Below are positions 1 through 9,186 of a stretch of 64,000 nt of DNA, piece by piece. The DNA is from Pseudonocardia autotrophica (GTDB lineage: Bacteria; Actinomycetota; Actinomycetes; Mycobacteriales; Pseudonocardiaceae): assembly GCF_003945385.1 (NCBI RefSeq), contig NZ_AP018920.1:2046001-2110000 (forward strand). Reading direction: 5' to 3'. Numbering within the stretch: the first letter of the stretch is position 1; each line of letters begins with the position of its first letter. Under the pieces are notes generated by a model. It saw only the letters and a list, made by a program, of their open reading frames with translations. It was not told the origin of the DNA and did not search any database. The translations under genes were made by a program, and so were the position numbers.

Positions 1-2
1 AC

Positions 3-536
3 CCGCGGGGCTACGCCGCCGCGCTGCTCGCCGCCCGGAACGGCGATGCCGGCCCGCTGGCCGCACCGATGCGCCACGCCCCGGCCGGTGGTGGCATGGA
101 CGCCGGGCAGCTCACCAACTGCGCCGACTTCCCGCTCCCGGACGACTACGCGGCCCTGGTCGCCGGGCGGACCGGGCCGGCGGAGCTCGCCCCGCGGACC
201 GGGCCGGCCCCGGCGCTCGAGGACTGGCGGTGCGGGGGCTGGCCGCTGCCCGGGACGAACCCGCCGGGCCCGCTCGACGCACCGGACGCCCCGCCGGCCC
301 TGGTCGTGAACAGCACGCTGGACCCGACCACGCACCTGGCCGGGGCACACCGGGTGGCCGAGGCACTCGGCCCGGGCGCGGTGCTGGCCGTCCACGGCTT
401 CACGCACGCCGTCTACCTGGGGCAGCCGGACAACCGCTGTGTCCGGGACGCCGTGCACCGCTACCTCCTCGACGGCGAGCTGCCCGCGACCGGGGCGTCC
501 TGCGCGTCCGAGCAGACGCAGTGGGCCCGGCCGTGA
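3..536 (+). CDS. TAP-like alpha/beta hydrolase, C-terminal part (5' end outside window)
   Basis: The open frame runs in from the window edge, so only the last 177 residues are visible. They look like the C-terminal TAP-like domain of secreted actinobacterial alpha/beta hydrolases of the tripeptidyl aminopeptidase / SlpD-SlpE type. The part includes a strand followed by NSTLDPTTH, which should carry the acid residue, and VHGFTHAVY, which should carry the catalytic histidine. Cysteines in TNCADFP, DNRCV and GASC are typical disulphide positions of exported members. The nucleophile serine and any signal peptide lie outside the window. The stop overlaps the GTG start of the next gene (GTGA), so translation is probably coupled. 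The family call is good; the substrate is unknown. Confidence 0.75.
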   Translation, partial: PRGYAAALLAARNGDAGPLAAPMRHAPAGGGMDAGQLTNCADFPLPDDYAALVAGRTGPAELAPRTGPAPALEDWRCGGWPLPGTNPPGPLDAPDAPPALVVNSTLDPTTHLAGAHRVAEALGPGAVLAVHGFTHAVYLGQPDNRCVRDAVHRYLLDGELPATGASCASEQTQWARP

Positions 537-1744
537 CCGGGCTCGCCACGCTCCGCCGATGGCTCGTCCCGGTCCCGCGCGAACTGGTGTTCCTGCTCGT
601 CGGGGCGGTGCTGGGCTTGTGGCTGCTGGGGCTGGGCGTGCTCGTGGTGTCGTCGCTGACGAACCTGCTCGGGCTGCTCGTGCTGCTGCCGGTGATCGCC
701 ACGGTGCGGCTGGTGCAGGCGGCCGAACGGGCGCGGCTGCGGCTGATGGGGGTAGCGGTCCCGGCGCCCCGGCCGGGCTCACCGACCGGCCGGCTCCGGC
801 AGGTCGCCGCAGCCCTGCTGGGACCGCTGGACGCCGACCGGTGGCGCCACCTGCTGCTGCTCGCCGGGTCCGGTCCGATGAGCGCCGTGGCCGTCGCGGT
901 GCCCGGCGCGCTCGCCGTGTCCGGCCTGCTCGACGGTCACTGGGGACGGGTGGACGCGGCACTGCCCGGCGGTCTCGCGCTGCCCGCCGGGCCGGGATGG
1001 GCGGTCCGGGTGACGGCGGCCGGGCTGCTGGTGTCGGCCGTGCTGCTGGTCCGGGTACTGGCCGCGGCCCAGGCCCGGGCCGCGCAGTCCTGGCTGTGCG
1101 GCGGCGCGGACCGGATGGCGCAGGTGCTGGCCGGCCGGGCGCGGGCGGTGGACGCCCAGACCGCGGAGCTGCGCCGGATCGAGCAGAACCTGCACGACGG
1201 TGCGCAGGCCCGGCTGGTCGCGCTGACCATGCAGCTCGCCGCGCTGGGCCGGTCGCTGCGCCCGCTGGGGCCCGAGGCCGACCGGGCCCGGGCCGAGCTG
1301 TCCGGCGCGGTCGACACCGCCGGGGCCGCACTGGCCGAGCTGCGCAGGCTGGTGCGCGGCATACTCCCGCCGGTGCTGACCGACCGCGGCCTGGACGCCG
1401 CGCTGAGCGCACTCGCCGAGGACTGCGCCCTGCCGGTCGACCTGGACCGGGCGGCCGGCGGGCGGACCGCACCCGCGGTCGAGACGGCGGCGTACTTCGT
1501 CGCGGCGGAGGCACTAGCGAACGCGGCCAAACACGCCGGGGCCACGCACTGCCGGGTCCGGACCTCCCGCGGCCCGGACAGCCTGCGGATCGAGATCGCC
1601 GACGACGGCCGCGGCGGGGCCGACCCGGGCGGGCCGGGGCTGACCGGTCTGCGCTACCGGGTGGAGGCGCTCGATGGCACGCTGGGCGTGACCAGCCCGC
1701 CCGGCGGGCCGACGACGGTGCGGGCGGAGCTGCCGTGCGGATAG
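533..1744 (+). CDS. Two-component sensor histidine kinase, HisKA_3 (NarL/DesK-like) type
   Basis: This is a 403-aa membrane sensor kinase. Residues 15-62 hold two close hydrophobic segments, and further segments lie near 107-132 and 155-178, resembling the membrane-embedded sensor region of actinobacterial HisKA_3 kinases. The phosphorylated histidine is H221 in QNLHDGAQ, followed by the dimerisation helix. The HATPase_c domain shows the N box (EALANAAKHA) and a DDGRGG loop. The GTG start overlaps the stop of the preceding hydrolase by 4 bp, and the 3' end overlaps the response regulator by 10 bp, so all three are probably one transcript. The signal sensed cannot be read from the sequence. 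Confidence 0.9.
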   Translation: MTGLATLRRWLVPVPRELVFLLVGAVLGLWLLGLGVLVVSSLTNLLGLLVLLPVIATVRLVQAAERARLRLMGVAVPAPRPGSPTGRLRQVAAALLGPLDADRWRHLLLLAGSGPMSAVAVAVPGALAVSGLLDGHWGRVDAALPGGLALPAGPGWAVRVTAAGLLVSAVLLVRVLAAAQARAAQSWLCGGADRMAQVLAGRARAVDAQTAELRRIEQNLHDGAQARLVALTMQLAALGRSLRPLGPEADRARAELSGAVDTAGAALAELRRLVRGILPPVLTDRGLDAALSALAEDCALPVDLDRAAGGRTAPAVETAAYFVAAEALANAAKHAGATHCRVRTSRGPDSLRIEIADDGRGGADPGGPGLTGLRYRVEALDGTLGVTSPPGGPTTVRAELPCG

Positions 1745-2448
1745 TGCTGGCCGAGGACCTGGTACTGCTGCGGGAGGGGATCACCCGCATCCTGGAGGCC
1801 GAGGGGCACGAGGTGGTGGCGGCGGTGGCCGACGCCGACTCCCTGATCGAGGCCGTTGCCGAACACCGGCCGGACGTCACGATCGCCGACGTGCGGCTGC
1901 CACCGGGCTTCTCCGACGAGGGACTGCGGGCCGCGATCCGGCTGCGCGGGCAGCACCCGGGTGAACCGGTGCTGATCCTGTCCCAGTACGTCGAGGCCGG
2001 CTACGCGGCCGAGCTGCTCTCGGACGGCGCCGGGGGCGTCGGGTACCTGCTCAAGGACCGGATCGGGGAGCTGGACGACTTCCTCGACGCCCTGCAGCGG
2101 GTCGCCGCCGGCGGCACCGCGATGGACCCGGAGGTCGTCGCCCAGTTGCTGAACCGGGGGCGGCGCAGCGGGCCGCTGACCGCGCTCACCGCGCGCGAGC
2201 ACGAGGTGCTCGGCCTGATGGCGCAGGGACTGTCGAACCAGGCGATCGCCGACCGGCTGGTGCTGGCCCTGGTGTCGGTGGAGAAACACATCGGCAGCAT
2301 CCTGGCGAAGCTGGAGCTGCCGCACGGCCAGGCGGTGCACCGCCGGGTGCTGGCCGTGCTCGCCTACCTGGACCGGGCCGCGGACCGCCCGGTCACGCCA
2401 GTACCGCGTGCACCCGGCGCCGCAGGTCGGGCAGGTCGCGCACGATGA
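1735..2448 (+). CDS. NarL/FixJ-family response regulator
   Basis: This 237-aa regulator is the partner of the kinase just upstream. The receiver domain (1-120) has the acidic pocket in LAEDL, the phospho-acceptor D52 in ADVRLPP and the conserved lysine K107 in YLLKDR. A LuxR-type helix-turn-helix follows at about 148-210 (LTAREHEVLGLMAQGLSNQAI). The GTG start lies inside the end of the kinase gene. The C-terminal 25-30 residues are Pro/Ala/Arg-rich and run 56 bp over the end of the convergent Crp-family gene, so the two 3' ends are antisense. Target promoters are unknown. Confidence 0.9.
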   Translation: MRIVLAEDLVLLREGITRILEAEGHEVVAAVADADSLIEAVAEHRPDVTIADVRLPPGFSDEGLRAAIRLRGQHPGEPVLILSQYVEAGYAAELLSDGAGGVGYLLKDRIGELDDFLDALQRVAAGGTAMDPEVVAQLLNRGRRSGPLTALTAREHEVLGLMAQGLSNQAIADRLVLALVSVEKHIGSILAKLELPHGQAVHRRVLAVLAYLDRAADRPVTPVPRAPGAAGRAGRAR

Positions 2449-3133
2449 TCCCGCGGCCCTCCTTGGCGACCAGGCCCTCGGCGATGAGCCGGGACAGTTC
2501 CCGGCTCATCGTGACCCTGGTCAGCCCGACGAGCAGGGCCAGTTCGTCGACGGCGGGGCGGATCGACAATCGGGTCGTGGTGTCCAGCGCGACCTCGCCG
2601 TAGGCCTCGACCAGGTGGCCGAGCAGCAGGATCACCCGTTCCCGGGCGGGCAGGCCCTCGATCAGCACGTGCAGCTGCATCAGCCGCTGCTTGTAGGCGA
2701 TCCGCCGGGTGATCTCCAGCAGCAGTTCGGGTGAGCTGCGGGCGGCGGTGAGCAACGCGTCCCGGGTGACGGAGACGATCCGCGAGTGCCGGGTGCAGGT
2801 CGCGGCGAGGTGCCGCGGCCGCCCGTCGACACTGGCGGCCTCGCCGAGGGTGGCACCGGTCTCGGCATAGGCCAGCGACCGTTCGGTGCCGTCCGGGCGG
2901 TGCAGGTAGATCCGCACCCGGCCGGACAGCACGAGATGGAACCGGGTGGACAGCTCGCCCTGCCGGTAGACGTGTTCGCCGCGGGAGTAGTCGCGCGGCG
3001 TGCCGAGGGCGGCGATCCGTTCGGTGAGTTCGGTCATCGGCGCGCTGAGGAACGGCGACACCGGGGGATCGTCGGGACCGATGTCCGCGGGCAGTGCCCG
3101 CGGTTCCGCACTGCTCACCGCTTCGACGGCCAC
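2393..3133 (-). CDS. Crp/Fnr-family transcriptional regulator
   Basis: This 246-aa protein has an N-terminal cyclic-nucleotide-binding-like beta-barrel (about residues 30-145; GEHVYRQGE, LVLSGRVRIYL, GATLGEAASVDG). A C-terminal winged helix-turn-helix follows (about 180-230; VDELALLVGLTRVTMSRELSRL). The expected PR(S/T)A phosphate-binding signature is not obvious (RPRHLAAT at that place), so cAMP binding is uncertain. I chose the GTG at 3133 because GGAGGT lies 8 nt before it. The gene is downstream of the MFS transporter on the same strand, with a strong hairpin between them. It could control that transporter, which is inference. Confidence 0.85.
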   Translation of the reverse strand: MAVEAVSSAEPRALPADIGPDDPPVSPFLSAPMTELTERIAALGTPRDYSRGEHVYRQGELSTRFHLVLSGRVRIYLHRPDGTERSLAYAETGATLGEAASVDGRPRHLAATCTRHSRIVSVTRDALLTAARSSPELLLEITRRIAYKQRLMQLHVLIEGLPARERVILLLGHLVEAYGEVALDTTTRLSIRPAVDELALLVGLTRVTMSRELSRLIAEGLVAKEGRGIIVRDLPDLRRRVHAVLA

Positions 3134-3232
3134 GCGTCCCCACCTCCGTCCGCGACGGGATGCGACCGGCTGTCGCTCCCGCGCGATCGCCCGGACGGTA
3201 GCCGGGTGTCCGAGTACGGGGAAAGGCGTGGT

Positions 3233-3268
3233 CCGGCCCGCTACCCACTTTCGCGGGTAGCGGGCCGG
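3233..3268 (-). terminator. Perfect 14-bp hairpin between MFS transporter and Crp-family gene
   Basis: Arms CCGGCCCGCTACCC (3233-3246) and GGGTAGCGGGCCGG (3255-3268) enclose an 8-nt loop. The hairpin lies just past the stop of the MFS gene and 100 nt before the Crp-family start. There is no T-run, as is usual for actinobacterial terminators. It may end the transporter transcript or only reduce read-through. Confidence 0.65.
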
Positions 3269-3288
3269 CGTTGACGCGGTGCAACGGT

Positions 3289-4608
3289 TCAGGTGGCGGC
3301 CAGGCGGGCGTCCTCGTTGCTGAAGGAGTCGGCGTCGGTCTGCGGGAGCGCGAGCGTGCAGCCCAGGCTGAGCAGCGAGACCGAGGCCAGCAGCAGGCCG
3401 ATCGCCAGGCTGCCGTAGAGCGGCACCACCGCCGCCGCGATCAGCGGCACCACACCACCGCCGAGCACGCCGGCGAGGTTGTAGGCGATCCCGGCGCCGG
3501 TGTAGCGGAAGCGGGTGGGGAACAGCTCCGGCAGCTGGGCGCCGATCGGGCCGTAGGCGATGCCGACGACGCCGAGCACGATGGAGATCCCGAGCCCGAA
3601 CGACCACGCGGTGCCGATGTCGATGATCGGGAAGACGATCACACCGGCGGCCACCGACGCGATGTTGCCGATGACGACCATCTTCCGCCGCCCGACCCGG
3701 TCGGACAGGATCGCCGACGCGATCGTCGTCAGTGCGAACATGGTGCCGCCCACGATGCCCATGGCGAGCACGGTCGGCCTGCTCAGCCCCAGCTCCTGGG
3801 TGCCGTAGCTGGTCAGGTAGGTCACGCCGATGTAGAAGAAGGCGAAGACCGCGGTGGTCGAGCCGGCGCCGAGGAACACCGCGGCCGGACGGCTGGTGAA
3901 CACCTCGGTGATCGGCAGCCGTCGTCCGGTGGTGGCCGACTTCGACTCCTTGAACGTGGACGTCTCCTCCAGTGCGAGCCGGACGTAGAGGCCGACCGCG
4001 ACCAGCAGCACCGAGCCGATGAACGGGATGCGCCAGCCCCAGGCGACGAATGCCTCGTTGCTCATGGTCAGCGCGGTGACCAGGAAGGTGGCCGAGGCGA
4101 GCGCGAACGCCACCGACGGTCCGAGCTGCGGGTACAGCGCGTACTTGCCACGGGCCTTGGTGGGGGCGTTCTCGGCGGTGAGCAGGGTCGCCCCGGCCCA
4201 CTCGCCGCCGACCGCGAGGCCCTGCAGGATGCGCAGGATCACCAGCAGGATCGGCGCCAGCACGCCGATCATGCCGGTGGTGGGCAGCAGGCCGATGGCC
4301 AGCGTCGAGAAGCCCATCAGCAGCAGCGTCGTGACCAGCGTGCCCTTGCGTCCGAGCCGGTCACCGAAGTGCCCGAACAGGATCGAGCCGAACGGGCGGG
4401 CGACGAACGCGACGCCGAACGTCGCGAGCGCCAGCGCGGTGCCCGCCGCCGCCCCGAGCTCGGGGAAGAAGACCTGGTTGAACACCAGCGCCGCGGCGGT
4501 GCCGTAGATGAAGAAGTCGTAGAACTCGATGACCGTGCCGGTCATGCTGGCGAGGGCGATCCTGCGCATCGACCTCGGTCGTGCCTGCGAGGAGGCGGCG
4601 TGCGTCAC
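3289..4608 (-). CDS. MFS transporter, metabolite:H+ symporter (MHS) type
   Basis: This 439-aa polytopic membrane protein has about 12 hydrophobic segments. The loop 2-3 signature reads GHFGDRLGRKGTL, and loop 8-9 has the related DRVGRRK. The start of the first helix (TGTVIEFYDFFIYGTAAA) and the ARPFGSILFGHFGDRLGRK block are typical of the MHS subfamily (ShiA, KgtP and ProP relatives), which take up organic acids or compatible solutes with protons. The substrate cannot be assigned. The GTG at 4608 is chosen because GGAGAGGA lies 9 nt upstream. The gene is divergent from the DinB-like gene at 4826, with an AT-richer intergenic region holding a possible Crp-type site. Confidence 0.88.
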   Translation of the reverse strand: MTHAASSQARPRSMRRIALASMTGTVIEFYDFFIYGTAAALVFNQVFFPELGAAAGTALALATFGVAFVARPFGSILFGHFGDRLGRKGTLVTTLLLMGFSTLAIGLLPTTGMIGVLAPILLVILRILQGLAVGGEWAGATLLTAENAPTKARGKYALYPQLGPSVAFALASATFLVTALTMSNEAFVAWGWRIPFIGSVLLVAVGLYVRLALEETSTFKESKSATTGRRLPITEVFTSRPAAVFLGAGSTTAVFAFFYIGVTYLTSYGTQELGLSRPTVLAMGIVGGTMFALTTIASAILSDRVGRRKMVVIGNIASVAAGVIVFPIIDIGTAWSFGLGISIVLGVVGIAYGPIGAQLPELFPTRFRYTGAGIAYNLAGVLGGGVVPLIAAAVVPLYGSLAIGLLLASVSLLSLGCTLALPQTDADSFSNEDARLAAT

Positions 4609-4707
4609 GGGTGGGGGTCCTCTCCGTTGGGGACCGGCTGACACAGGACGGGCCGGGCGTCCGCCGTTCGGGTTGTCGGGAGTATGCGGATCCGTCCGGA
4701 TGCGATC

Positions 4708-4723
4708 TGTATCACTCGCTACA
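4708..4723. promoter_or_regulatory. Possible Crp/Fnr-type operator
   Basis: TGTA and TACA half-sites are separated by 8 nt (4708-4723) in the AT-richer spacer between the MFS transporter and the gene at 4826. The layout resembles Crp/GlxR sites. The nearby Crp-family gene makes it a candidate target, but this is inference from shape only. Confidence 0.3.
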
Positions 4724-4812
4724 AAAACGTGTCGGTGGACCAACCATTTGTCGACCGTTCGCCCGTCCGTCCACCGTTCGGCGCGTGTGCGGCGGGGACC
4801 GCCGGTGCGCAC

Positions 4813-4818
4813 TACGGT
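4813..4818 (+). promoter_or_regulatory. -10 element of a leaderless promoter
   Basis: TACGGT lies exactly 7 nt before the GTG at 4826, so transcription should begin at or next to the start codon. Confidence 0.55.
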
Positions 4819-4825
4819 GGGCGCG

Positions 4826-5452
4826 GTGAGCCTCGCGATCGACGAACGTGCCGCCATCTGCGCCGAGTTCGAGCGTTCCGGCCCGGACCGCCCGACCCTC
4901 TGCGAGGGCTGGAACGCCCGCGACCTGCTCACCCACCTGCTGGTCCGGGAACGGCAACCCTGGAACGCGGCGGGCATCGTGGTCTCGGCACTGTCCTCGG
5001 TCACCGACCGGGCGATGGCCGCCTACAGCGGCGAGGCATGGCCGAACATGATCGACGACCTGCGCAAGGGCCCGCCCGCCTGGTCGCCGTTCCGGGTCGG
5101 GAAGGTCGACGAGATCGCCAACGGTGCCGAGTTCTTCGTGCATCACGAGGACCTGCGCCGCGGCGAGCCCGGCTGGGAGCCGCGCCCGGCCGGTCCCGAG
5201 CTGGACGGCCAGCTGTGGACGCTGCTCTCCGCGCAGTCGAAGCTGCTGTTCCGGCGCAGCCCGGTCGGCATCGTGCTGCGCCGCCCGGAGGGTGCCCAGC
5301 AGGTCGTCGCGACCGGATACGGCCTGGTGACGGTGGTCGGCACACCGTCGGAGCTGGTGCTGCACGCCTTCGGCAGGGACGCCGCCCGGGTCGAGCTGGA
5401 GGGCCTGCCCGCCGACATCGAGGCCTACCGGGCCGCGCCCCGCGGGATGTGA
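4826..5452 (+). CDS. TIGR03085-like / maleylpyruvate-isomerase-type DinB-fold protein
   Basis: This 208-aa protein opens like the actinobacterial TIGR03083/TIGR03085 families of metal-binding four-helix (DinB-like) proteins related to mycothiol-dependent maleylpyruvate isomerase. The visible signatures are RPTLCEGWNARDLLTHLLVRE, with W29 and metal-ligand H37, and EFFVHHEDLRRG, with further ligands among H106, H107 and D109. Many family members have no known substrate; some are thought to be mycothiol-dependent enzymes. The GTG start follows a leaderless -10 element. It is followed 27 bp later by dapA, but a shared role is not evident. Confidence 0.75.
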   Translation: MSLAIDERAAICAEFERSGPDRPTLCEGWNARDLLTHLLVRERQPWNAAGIVVSALSSVTDRAMAAYSGEAWPNMIDDLRKGPPAWSPFRVGKVDEIANGAEFFVHHEDLRRGEPGWEPRPAGPELDGQLWTLLSAQSKLLFRRSPVGIVLRRPEGAQQVVATGYGLVTVVGTPSELVLHAFGRDAARVELEGLPADIEAYRAAPRGM

Positions 5453-6505
<1,053 letters not shown>

Positions 6506-6552
6506 TCCCGGCGTCGTCCCCGTACACACGATCCTGTGAGGCACGAAACCCT

Positions 6553-8307
6553 GTGAGTCCCCAGCGCAACGACCGCCGGAACCGCCCCGGGCGGTCCCTG
6601 AGCGCCCCGCCCGAGAAGATCGACCGGCCCGAGCTGCCGGTCGCGGCGCCGCCGGCGCTGGCCAAGGGTGGGCTGCGCACCTTCGCCCTCGGCGGCATCG
6701 GCGAGGTCGGCCGGAACATGACGGTCTTCGAGTACGAGGGCCGGCTGCTCGTCGTCGACTGCGGCGTGCTGTTCCCGTCCGACGACTCGCCCGGCGTCGA
6801 CCTGATCCTGCCCGACTTCCGGGCGATCGAGGACCGCCTCGACGACATCGACGCCCTGGTGCTGACGCACGGCCACGAGGACCACATCGGTGCCGTCCCG
6901 TGGCTGCTCCGGATGCGCCCGGACCTGCCGGTCATCGGCTCCCGGTTCACGCTCGCACTGGTCGCGGCCAAGTGCAAGGAGCACCGCCTGACCCCGCACC
7001 TGCGGGAGGTCAAGGAGGGCGACCGGGTCCGGCACGGCAACTGGGACTGCGAGTACTTCGCGGTCAACCACTCCATCCCGGACGCCATCGCGGTCGCGAT
7101 CCGCACGCCGGCCGGGCTGCTGCTGCACACCGGCGACATCAAGCTCGACCAGCTCCCGCTGGACGGCCGGCTGACCGACCTGGCCGGCTTCTCCCGGCTC
7201 GGCGAGGAGGGCGTCGACCTGTTCCTGGTCGACTCCACCAACGCCGAGGTCCCGGGCTTCGTGACACCGGAGACCGAGATCGGCCCGGTGATCGCCGACC
7301 TGGTCCGCCGGGCCCCGTCCCGGATCATCCTGGCCTGTTTCGCCAGCCACGTGCACCGGGTCCAGCAGGTGCTCGACGCGGCGCACGCGCACGGCCGCAA
7401 GGTCTGCCTGACCGGCCGGTCGATGGTCCGCAACATGGGGCTCGCCGACGAGCACTCACTGCTGAACATCCCGGACGGGCTGCTCGTCGACATCGACGAG
7501 GCGATGCGGCTGCCCGACGAGAAGCTGGTGCTCGTCTCGACCGGGTCGCAGGGCGAGCCGCTCGCCGCGCTGTCCCGGATGGCCCGCGGCGACCACCGCA
7601 GCATCGTCATTCGGCCGGACGACACGATCATCCTCGCCAGCTCGCTGATCCCCGGCAACGAGACCGCCGTGTTCGGCGTGATCAACGGACTGACCCGGCT
7701 CGGCGCGACCGTCGTCCACCAGGGCAACGCCAAGGTGCACGTCTCCGGGCACGCCCCGGCGGGCGAGCTGCTGTTCCTCTACAACGCGGTGCGCCCGTCG
7801 AACGTGATGCCGGTGCACGGCGAGTGGCGGCACCTGCGCGCCAACGCCGCACTGGCGGTGAAGACCGGTGTGCCGGAGGAGTCGGTGGTGATCGCCGAGA
7901 ACGGCGTCGTCGTCGACCTGGTCGACGGCCGGGCCGCGATCGCCGGGCGGGTCGAGGTCGGCCAGGTCTACGTCGACGGCCTCGCCGTCGGCGACATCGG
8001 CGAGACGACGCTGGGCGACCGGCTGACCCTGGGCGAGGGTGGCTTCATCGCGATCACCATCGCGATCGATCAGAAGACCGGCCGGGCGCTGTCCCGCCCG
8101 ACCCTGTCCGGCCGCGGGTTCTCCGACGACCCGAAGGCCCTCGACGCCGTCCAGCCACTGGTGGAGGACGAGCTGTCCCGGCTGGAGAACGAGGGCATCG
8201 GCGATCCGCACCGGATCGCGCAGGGCGTGCGCCGGGTCGTCGGGCGCTGGGTGGCCGACACCTACCGCCGTCGTCCGATGATCGTGCCGACGGTCATCGC
8301 GGTCTGA
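6553..8307 (+). CDS. rnj: Ribonuclease J
   Basis: This 584-aa metallo-beta-lactamase/beta-CASP nuclease takes part in rRNA and mRNA processing and 5'-to-3' decay in the cytoplasm. Metal ligands are in HGHEDH (residues 106-111), H173 in NHSIPD and D195 in HTGDIK. The beta-CASP region includes the DSTNAE and STGSQGE blocks, and SGHAPAGE plus MPVHGEWRH are the late RNase J motifs. A 40-residue basic, disordered N-terminus precedes the catalytic core, as in other actinobacterial RNase J. The gene begins with GTG and follows dapA. Confidence 0.95.
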   Translation: MSPQRNDRRNRPGRSLSAPPEKIDRPELPVAAPPALAKGGLRTFALGGIGEVGRNMTVFEYEGRLLVVDCGVLFPSDDSPGVDLILPDFRAIEDRLDDIDALVLTHGHEDHIGAVPWLLRMRPDLPVIGSRFTLALVAAKCKEHRLTPHLREVKEGDRVRHGNWDCEYFAVNHSIPDAIAVAIRTPAGLLLHTGDIKLDQLPLDGRLTDLAGFSRLGEEGVDLFLVDSTNAEVPGFVTPETEIGPVIADLVRRAPSRIILACFASHVHRVQQVLDAAHAHGRKVCLTGRSMVRNMGLADEHSLLNIPDGLLVDIDEAMRLPDEKLVLVSTGSQGEPLAALSRMARGDHRSIVIRPDDTIILASSLIPGNETAVFGVINGLTRLGATVVHQGNAKVHVSGHAPAGELLFLYNAVRPSNVMPVHGEWRHLRANAALAVKTGVPEESVVIAENGVVVDLVDGRAAIAGRVEVGQVYVDGLAVGDIGETTLGDRLTLGEGGFIAITIAIDQKTGRALSRPTLSGRGFSDDPKALDAVQPLVEDELSRLENEGIGDPHRIAQGVRRVVGRWVADTYRRRPMIVPTVIAV

Positions 8308-8382
8308 GACCATCGCGGGGCCGGTCGTCGCCGTACGCGGCGCGGCCGGTCCCGAGCAGGTGAGCTGAGAGGACGTCGCGGC

Positions 8383-9186
8383 GTGCGCCACTCGTTCCGC
8401 TCACTCGACGGCACCCGGCTGGCAGCGGACCTGGTGCTGCCGGCGGGAGCCCACCGGGGGATCGTGCTGGTGCACGGCGGCGGGGTCGACCGGCACGAGG
8501 GCGGCTTCTTCGATCGCCTGGCCGACGGCCTGGGTGAGGCAGGGATCGCCTCGCTCCGGTTCGATCTCCGTGGCCACGGGCAGAGTGGCGGGCGGTTGGA
8601 GGATCTGACCCTCGCCGGTGTGGGCAACGACGTATCGGCGGCGGCGGACGAACTCGCCGGCCGGTTGCCCGTCGAACGGGTCGGAGTGGTCGGGGCGAGC
8701 TTCTCCGGCGGTGTCTGCGCCGTGTTCACGGCCCGCCGGCCGGACCGTGTCGATCGTCTGGTCCTGCTCAACCCGCTGCTCGACTACAAGGCCCGGTTCG
8801 TCGATCAGAAGCCCGAGTGGCATGCCGACCGCCTCGGTGACGCCGGCGCCAGGTCCCTGCAGGAGAACGGTTATCTGGCGCATTCGCCGACCTTCCGGCT
8901 CGGGCCGGCGCTGCTCAACGAGGTCTTCTGGTGGGACGTCAGGGCGGAGCTGCCGACGCTCTCCGTGCCGACCCTGATCGTGCACGGCACCGCCGACACG
9001 TTCATCCCGATCGAGTCCTCCCGGCGGGCTGCCCGGGCGCTGACCGGCCCGCACCGGCTCGTGGAGCTGGACGGCGCCCAGCACGGCATCGCCGTGCCCG
9101 ACGACCCCGGCTACGCGGATCCGAGGACCCGGTCCTGGCAGTCCGAGGTCACCGCGCACATCGCGGCCTGGTCAGCTGTCGAGTAG
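8383..9186 (+). CDS. Alpha/beta hydrolase
   Basis: This 267-aa single-domain cytoplasmic hydrolase has no signal peptide. The oxyanion strand reads LVHGGGVDRHEGG, the nucleophile is S107 in GASFSGG, the acid is in HGTADTFIP and the catalytic histidine is in DGAQHGI. The pattern fits the serine-aminopeptidase/lysophospholipase-like branch. The GTG start has GAGAGGA upstream. The last 15 bp overlap the end of the convergent XRE regulator. The substrate is unknown. Confidence 0.85.
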   Translation: MRHSFRSLDGTRLAADLVLPAGAHRGIVLVHGGGVDRHEGGFFDRLADGLGEAGIASLRFDLRGHGQSGGRLEDLTLAGVGNDVSAAADELAGRLPVERVGVVGASFSGGVCAVFTARRPDRVDRLVLLNPLLDYKARFVDQKPEWHADRLGDAGARSLQENGYLAHSPTFRLGPALLNEVFWWDVRAELPTLSVPTLIVHGTADTFIPIESSRRAARALTGPHRLVELDGAQHGIAVPDDPGYADPRTRSWQSEVTAHIAAWSAVE

